Origin: CALKCV01 sp964609515
GTDB lineage: Bacteria > Cyanobacteriota > Cyanobacteriia > Cyanobacteriales > Microcoleaceae
DNA length: 64,000 nt
Assembly (NCBI GenBank): GCA_964609515.1
Contig: CAZSTZ010000006.1
Coordinates: 1 to 64,000, forward strand
Direction of reading: 5' to 3'
Part shown: positions 60,100 through 64,000 of the stretch, in pieces
How the letters are laid out: every line of letters starts with the position of its first letter
How positions within the stretch are numbered: the first letter of the stretch is position 1
Program-made: the position numbers and the translations under genes
Notes under the pieces: generated by a model
What the model was told of the DNA's origin: nothing
Database searches by the model: none
What the model saw: the letters and a program-made list of their open reading frames with translations, nothing else

Positions 60100-61584
60100 C
60101 TATTCTCGGGCTCCGAAATTCCTCAATAAATACGCTACCTCTTTATTGCTATTGAGCTGCCCCAACATCAAAGCTGTATAACCACCGGAATTTTTGAGGT
60201 TTAAGTCGGCCCCGGCATCGATTAAAACCTTTACCGCATCGGGAAAACCGCGATAGGCCGCCCACATCAAAGCAGTGGCATTATTATCGTCTGTACGATT
60301 AATCTCGACTCCTTTTGTTAATAAATGTTGGATAATACTAACATCCCCATTATAGGCAGCTTTCATTAAAGCAGTAGTGCCACCATCTCCCGGTACGTCG
60401 GGAGCCACACCCGCATCGAGTAAAATCTTAACTATTTCTAGTTTGCCGTGAAAAGCAGCCAAAGTTAAAGGAGTCTCCCCTAAATTCCTGATATTAAAGA
60501 TAGCATCCCGCTCTTCTGGTTTGACCTTTTGGGTTAAAAGGGCGACAACATCCTTGTTACCGTGAAAAACTGCTATTAATAAAGGAGTGTCGCCTAAGTC
60601 GTTTCTGGCTTGAATGTCAGCCCCGCGATCTAGAAGCAGTTCCACCGTCTCCAGATGACCTTCCGCGATCGCCAGATGTAAAGCCGTCACGCCGTCGCTG
60701 TCTTTGGCGTTAATTTCCGCACCTTCATCCAGTAACAGACAAGCGATCGCCACATTTCCTTCCGCCGCCGCCGCCATCAAAGCCGTTTCCCCGTTTTTAT
60801 TAGTAACGTTGACATCTGCCCCCGCATTCAATAAAACTCGAACCACCGACCGATGACCCAGATCCGCAGCCAAAGTTAAAGCAGTTTCCCGATCGCGATC
60901 GTAAAGATTAACCTCGGCGTCGGCACCGAGCAACTTCTCTACAGTTTCTAGATCTCCTTCTTCAGCAGCTTGCATCAACCAAGTTTTGCCCTCGATATTT
61001 CTGCCGTTAACATCCACCCCATGCTCCAAGAAAAGCTCGATAATTTCCCCATACTCGCCGCTACCCAAAAGCGACAAAGTAGCCTCATCTAAATTTGCCC
61101 CCGCTTTTAATAAAGCAGCGATCGCATCCATACTGCCTCGTTCCACTGCCAAACTCAAAGCAGTATTGTGATTTTTATCAGTGGCATTAACATCGGCCCC
61201 CGCAGCCAGCAAAATTTCTACCACTGCTTGATAGCCGTTTGCCGCAGCCAAAGTTAGGGCCGTCGTCCCTTCTTGACTTCTGGCATTAACGTCCGCCCCC
61301 CTGTCAGCCAACAGTTGGGCCACATCGGCACGCCCTTGGGCCGCCGCCAACATTAAAGCCGTGTGCCCCGATTTTTTGTTCGCATAGTTGACATCGGCTC
61401 CCGTATCCAGTAGGATGCGGGCTATTTCTATGTAGCCCTTTTCAGCCACCAACATCAAAACGCTGCTGCCATCTCGATCCTTGGCATTGGGATTAACGCC
61501 CTTCGCCAGTATGGCTCGTGCATTAATAATATTGCCATTTTTAGCGGCCTGAACTAAGGAAGCATCTTGTTTAGTAGAAGCCAT
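60100..61584 (-). CDS. Ankyrin-repeat protein
   Basis: A 494-residue protein built almost entirely of about 14 ankyrin repeats of 33 residues (units such as DGSSVLMLVAEKGYIEIARI, GHTALMLAAAQGRADVAQLL and GVTALHLAIAEGHLETVELL). No catalytic domain, signal peptide or membrane segment. One repeat (…LSLLGSGEYGEIIELFLEHG…) is irregular. It is probably a cytoplasmic interaction scaffold. Divergent from the DUF4079 gene. Confidence 0.95.
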   Translation of the reverse strand: MASTKQDASLVQAAKNGNIINARAILAKGVNPNAKDRDGSSVLMLVAEKGYIEIARILLDTGADVNYANKKSGHTALMLAAAQGRADVAQLLADRGADVNARSQEGTTALTLAAANGYQAVVEILLAAGADVNATDKNHNTALSLAVERGSMDAIAALLKAGANLDEATLSLLGSGEYGEIIELFLEHGVDVNGRNIEGKTWLMQAAEEGDLETVEKLLGADAEVNLYDRDRETALTLAADLGHRSVVRVLLNAGADVNVTNKNGETALMAAAAEGNVAIACLLLDEGAEINAKDSDGVTALHLAIAEGHLETVELLLDRGADIQARNDLGDTPLLIAVFHGNKDVVALLTQKVKPEERDAIFNIRNLGETPLTLAAFHGKLEIVKILLDAGVAPDVPGDGGTTALMKAAYNGDVSIIQHLLTKGVEINRTDDNNATALMWAAYRGFPDAVKVLIDAGADLNLKNSGGYTALMLGQLNSNKEVAYLLRNFGARE

Positions 61585-61692
61585 AATTCAATTACATAAA
61601 TAAATAAAGGTATCGTCTTAACGTGGCACAAGACCGCTTCGGTGTTATGCTAAGTTTTATGAACTTTTTTTGCCTATCTTTAAGAGAACGCT

Positions 61693-62166
61693 ATGAACCT
61701 TCCGATCCCCGAGTCAGTTAAACCCTGGCTCAACTTTTTCCATCCCGCCATCATGTTTGCCTTGCTGGCGATCGCCTTTTACGCCCTGTACCTGGGTATG
61801 AAAGTCCGCAAAACCAGAACCGCCGAAGGAGAAGAAAAAAAACAACTCGTGCAAGGCAGATTTAAAGACAAACACCACAAAGTCGGTTCTTTACTTTTGG
61901 CCTTTATGGTTCTCGGCACTCTGGGGGGTATGTCCGTCACCTATATTAATAACGAGAAGTTATTTTTCGGTCCCCACCTATTAGCCGGCCTCGGCATGAC
62001 CGGACTTATTGCCGTTTCAGCTTCCCTAACTCCCTTCATGCAGAAAGGCCAAGAATGGGCCCGGTCTACTCATATCGGACTCAACGTCCTACTGGTGGGG
62101 TTATTTATTTGGCAAGCTTTCACCGGTGTGGAAATTCTCCAACGGATAATCGGCGATCTGTTCTAA
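61693..62166 (+). CDS. DUF4079 membrane protein
   Basis: A 157-residue protein with four membrane segments at about 15-36, 60-82, 93-116 and 127-150. A histidine lies at or beside each (H17, HHKVGS, GPHLLAG, THIGLNV). This arrangement recalls four-helix heme proteins such as cytochrome b561, but DUF4079 is not a proven heme protein. Conserved in cyanobacteria, location thylakoid or plasma membrane. Confidence 0.85.
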   Translation: MNLPIPESVKPWLNFFHPAIMFALLAIAFYALYLGMKVRKTRTAEGEEKKQLVQGRFKDKHHKVGSLLLAFMVLGTLGGMSVTYINNEKLFFGPHLLAGLGMTGLIAVSASLTPFMQKGQEWARSTHIGLNVLLVGLFIWQAFTGVEILQRIIGDLF

Positions 62167-62192
62167 TTGGGGCTTATGGAATGGAGTAATTG

Positions 62193-62939
62193 TTAATCGT
62201 TCGTTTTTCCCTTGTCTCCCTTTTTCCCTTTTTTTTGTTTGGGGAAAGGCAGGTCGTGGGTTGTGTGAAAGTCTAATTGAGTTTTATAAGTCAAGCGGCG
62301 GGACACCTGTTTGACGATTTTATCCAACAGATTGTCCCCCGTTTTTTGAATCAAGGATTGAGACATTTTAGTAATAAACCGGGGAAACTTGACACCCACT
62401 GCCAAATCTAAATGCCACTCGGCCCCAGTAATAGTGCTGGGCAGTCCTAAATTTTTGACTTCCACTTCCGAACAAAACTCCTCCACTGGCATTTCCACCA
62501 GCTTCATAGTCGCTCGAAAATCCACTTCATATCCTGGAGGCTCGTACCCCGGCACGGGAATAGTCAAGATCCGATAAATATCTTCTGCGTCTGGTGGGAG
62601 CAAATCTAAACCGATTCGGGCCTCAACTTTGTAGCCAAAAGCACCAAACCGACCGATTAATAAATCGTAACCATTCTCCCCCAAAGGTTCGGCCTTCATC
62701 GGCTGGGCGCAACGACGAAACCAACTGTGGTGGTCGGCAAAATGTTCGGCCACGGTTTTATGGCAGGCATACAATTCCATGCAGTCCGTAAACTGAGCGT
62801 GAAACCATGTAGGTTCAGCTCCTTCTGGTATCTCTGTATCTTCGGGCTCTAATTCTGGCCTGAACTCGGGGTCTGTTAGTTCTCCGTAATCTTCAACTGG
62901 AGTTTGGCGATCGCCTTCACCATGAGGTTGGTGTATCAT
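62193..62939 (-). CDS. DUF1997 family protein
   Basis: A 248-residue protein similar in character to the DUF1997 family found in cyanobacteria and plastids. It has a soluble beta-rich core (FTDCMELYACHKTVAEHFADH, NGYDLLIGRFGAFGYKVEARIGLDLLPP) and a Lys-rich tail (PKQKKGKKGDKGK). No catalytic motif is obvious. The core pattern resembles START/SRPBCC-like lipid-binding folds, an uncertain comparison. Divergent from the SDR gene. Confidence 0.7.
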   Translation of the reverse strand: MIHQPHGEGDRQTPVEDYGELTDPEFRPELEPEDTEIPEGAEPTWFHAQFTDCMELYACHKTVAEHFADHHSWFRRCAQPMKAEPLGENGYDLLIGRFGAFGYKVEARIGLDLLPPDAEDIYRILTIPVPGYEPPGYEVDFRATMKLVEMPVEEFCSEVEVKNLGLPSTITGAEWHLDLAVGVKFPRFITKMSQSLIQKTGDNLLDKIVKQVSRRLTYKTQLDFHTTHDLPFPKQKKGKKGDKGKTND

Positions 62940-63036
62940 CTGCTCTTGTTCGGTATGCCTTGGTTAGCTTTCAGTCTATAGAATAAAGCTATTGAGGTTT
63001 GGAAATAAAAATAAAAATTTAACTTTTCTCGAAAAA

Positions 63037-63696
63037 ATGAAAGTATTTGTAGCAGGGGCAACGGGCGAAACAGGTCGCCGCATCGTTAAAGAACTGGTCA
63101 ACCGCCAAATTCCCGTCCGCGCTTTGGTCCGCAATTTAGAGGCGGCCAAAGAAATTCTACCCCCACAAGCAGAGTTAGTGGTGGGGGATGTTTTAAAGGC
63201 CGATGCTCTTGAAACTGCCATCGGCGATAGTACCGCATTAATTTGTGCCACCGGGGCCCGTCCCAGTTTCGACCCGACCGGGCCATATATGGTCGATTAT
63301 GAAGGGACTAAAAATCTGGTAAATGCTGCTAAGGCTAAGGCGATAGAGCATTTTGTCCTCGTTTCTTCTATGTGCGTTTCCCAGTTTTTTCATCCACTCA
63401 ATTTGTTCTGGTTGGTTCTTTTCTGGAAAAAACAAGCAGAAGAATATTTGCAAAAAAGCGGTTTGACTTATACCATCGTCCGCCCTGGCGGTCTGAAAAA
63501 TGAGGAAAATCAATTTCCTATTTTGATGGAACCCGCCGATACTTTGTTTGAGGGTAGCGTTCCTCGGGTTAAGGTTAGTTTGGTTTGTGTAGAAGCGCTT
63601 TTTCTACCTCAATCTCGCCAGAAAATTGTCGAAATTATTGCTAAACCCGATGCTACTCTCAAAACTTTTGAGGAGCTTTTTGCTGCTGTAGCTTAA
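63037..63696 (+). CDS. Atypical short-chain dehydrogenase/NAD(P)-binding protein
   Basis: A 219-residue Rossmann-fold protein from ATG at 63037 (frame open to 62992). Starts MKVFVAGATGETGRRIVKEL, the NAD(P)-binding loop, followed by VVGDVLKADALETAIGDSTALICATG. The middle has VDYEGTKNLVNAAKAKAIEHFVLVSS and the end YTIVRPGGLKNEE. It resembles Ycf39/HCF173-type and NmrA-like atypical SDRs. No intact YxxxK is evident. A hairpin follows. Confidence 0.88.
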   Translation: MKVFVAGATGETGRRIVKELVNRQIPVRALVRNLEAAKEILPPQAELVVGDVLKADALETAIGDSTALICATGARPSFDPTGPYMVDYEGTKNLVNAAKAKAIEHFVLVSSMCVSQFFHPLNLFWLVLFWKKQAEEYLQKSGLTYTIVRPGGLKNEENQFPILMEPADTLFEGSVPRVKVSLVCVEALFLPQSRQKIVEIIAKPDATLKTFEELFAAVA

Positions 63697-63718
63697 TTTT
63701 GGTAGCTCCCATAATGGT

Positions 63719-63750
63719 GCTTGAAAATTTACTTTTATAAATTTTCAAGC
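63719..63750 (+). terminator. Hairpin after the SDR gene
   Basis: Perfect 13-bp AT-rich arms, GCTTGAAAATTTA and TAAATTTTCAAGC, with a 6-base loop, 22 bases after the stop. Not followed by a T-run, so it could be a processing or bidirectional element. Confidence 0.55.
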
Positions 63751-63800
63751 TTATGCTTACTACCCAATGGTTGGACTTATAAACAATACTAAAATCGATT

Positions 63801-64000
63801 ATGCAGCGCTTGGCAATTATTTTTATTAAACGCCTAATAATCGGCTTTTGTCTCTTCCTAACTCTTGCATTTTTACTCAAATTTTTATCTCTTTATAACC
63901 CAGAGAATTTCCTGGCTTCCCAGAGAAAATACTCCGGGGATTTTCCACATCTAGTAATGAAAGATGGCGACCCTTATATTCGGGCTTTAATGCGTACCAT
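63801..64000 (+). CDS. Start of a membrane-anchored glycoside hydrolase-like protein (partial)
   Basis: 66 codons run off the window end. A basic start (MQRLAIIFIKRLIIG) and a hydrophobic stretch (about 10-30) form a signal anchor. The last residues, HLVMKDGDPYIRALMRT, resemble the start of lysozyme-like (GH24/GH104-type) domains in cyanobacteria. The family call is based on this short stretch only. Confidence 0.6.
   Translation, partial: MQRLAIIFIKRLIIGFCLFLTLAFLLKFLSLYNPENFLASQRKYSGDFPHLVMKDGDPYIRALMRT

Noticed and set aside
1..64000. tRNA, rRNA, tmRNA or RNase P RNA genes
   Set aside because: Spacers were read for acceptor-stem/T-loop (GGTTCRA) patterns and other known RNA cores; none was convincing.

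Overview
The window is chromosomal DNA from a cyanobacterium, most likely a filamentous Oscillatoriales-type species. Lineage marks are the dense GCGATCGC (HIP1) octamers and the genes for a CpcT/CpeT-type phycobilin lyase, Thf1/Psb29, NdhS, Calvin-cycle-type Gap2, cyanobacterial Hfq and ComFB. Heptameric TTAATTG-type tandem repeats and palindromic intergenic repeats fill many spacers. Species assignment is inference.

Layout. 1-4.9 kb is an accessory patch of toxin-antitoxin-like and nuclease genes: three DUF4325-like (STAS-like) antitoxin candidates, two of them followed by PIN (VapC-like) toxins in a tandem duplication, a DUF433/DUF5615 pair, an HNH nuclease and an antitoxin/RelE-like pair. 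4.9-14.1 kb is mostly housekeeping: pgi, a LuxR-type response regulator, a low-molecular-weight tyrosine phosphatase, ybaB, murB-murC, gap2 and thiL. 14.4-25.6 kb holds msrA, a frameshifted mscS, a PD-(D/E)xK-like protein, dapF/hfq, an M23 peptidase, comFB, thf1, a cpcT-like lyase, a STAS protein, hemF and mrp. 25.9-32.9 kb holds ndhS, a HAS-barrel gene, rpsB-tsf, an unknown gene and recG. 33-51 kb is signalling-rich: a PAS/GAF histidine kinase followed by a response regulator-GGDEF-EAL protein, a J-domain membrane protein, a Met-rich zinc-ribbon protein, an ATP-grasp/alpha-E pair and a 1798-residue Ser/Thr kinase-ATPase-histidine kinase. 51-64 kb holds Ap4A phosphorylase, an aminotransferase, a cupin, purH, a possible orphan toxin/immunity pair, a small-protein/HNH pair, two tandem 2OG-Fe(II) oxygenases, an ankyrin protein and membrane or unknown proteins.

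Two signals stand out. First, in the DUF4325-PIN duplication two almost identical blocks (about 250 and 285 bp) bracket a diverged stretch of about 530 bp. That stretch covers exactly the C-terminal tail of the antitoxin and the N-terminal half of the toxin, as if the recognition interface were exchanged as a cassette. Second, the window carries a family of short non-autonomous elements with GGGAGCATCTCA-type inverted ends. Three copies have perfect 8-bp target duplications and a fourth has a 7-of-8 match. Six of the seven sites begin within about 25 bp downstream of a stop codon. A third notable signal is a 54-bp-period array whose 19-bp palindromes carry compensatory changes.

No rRNA, tRNA, CRISPR array or complete insertion sequence was recognised.
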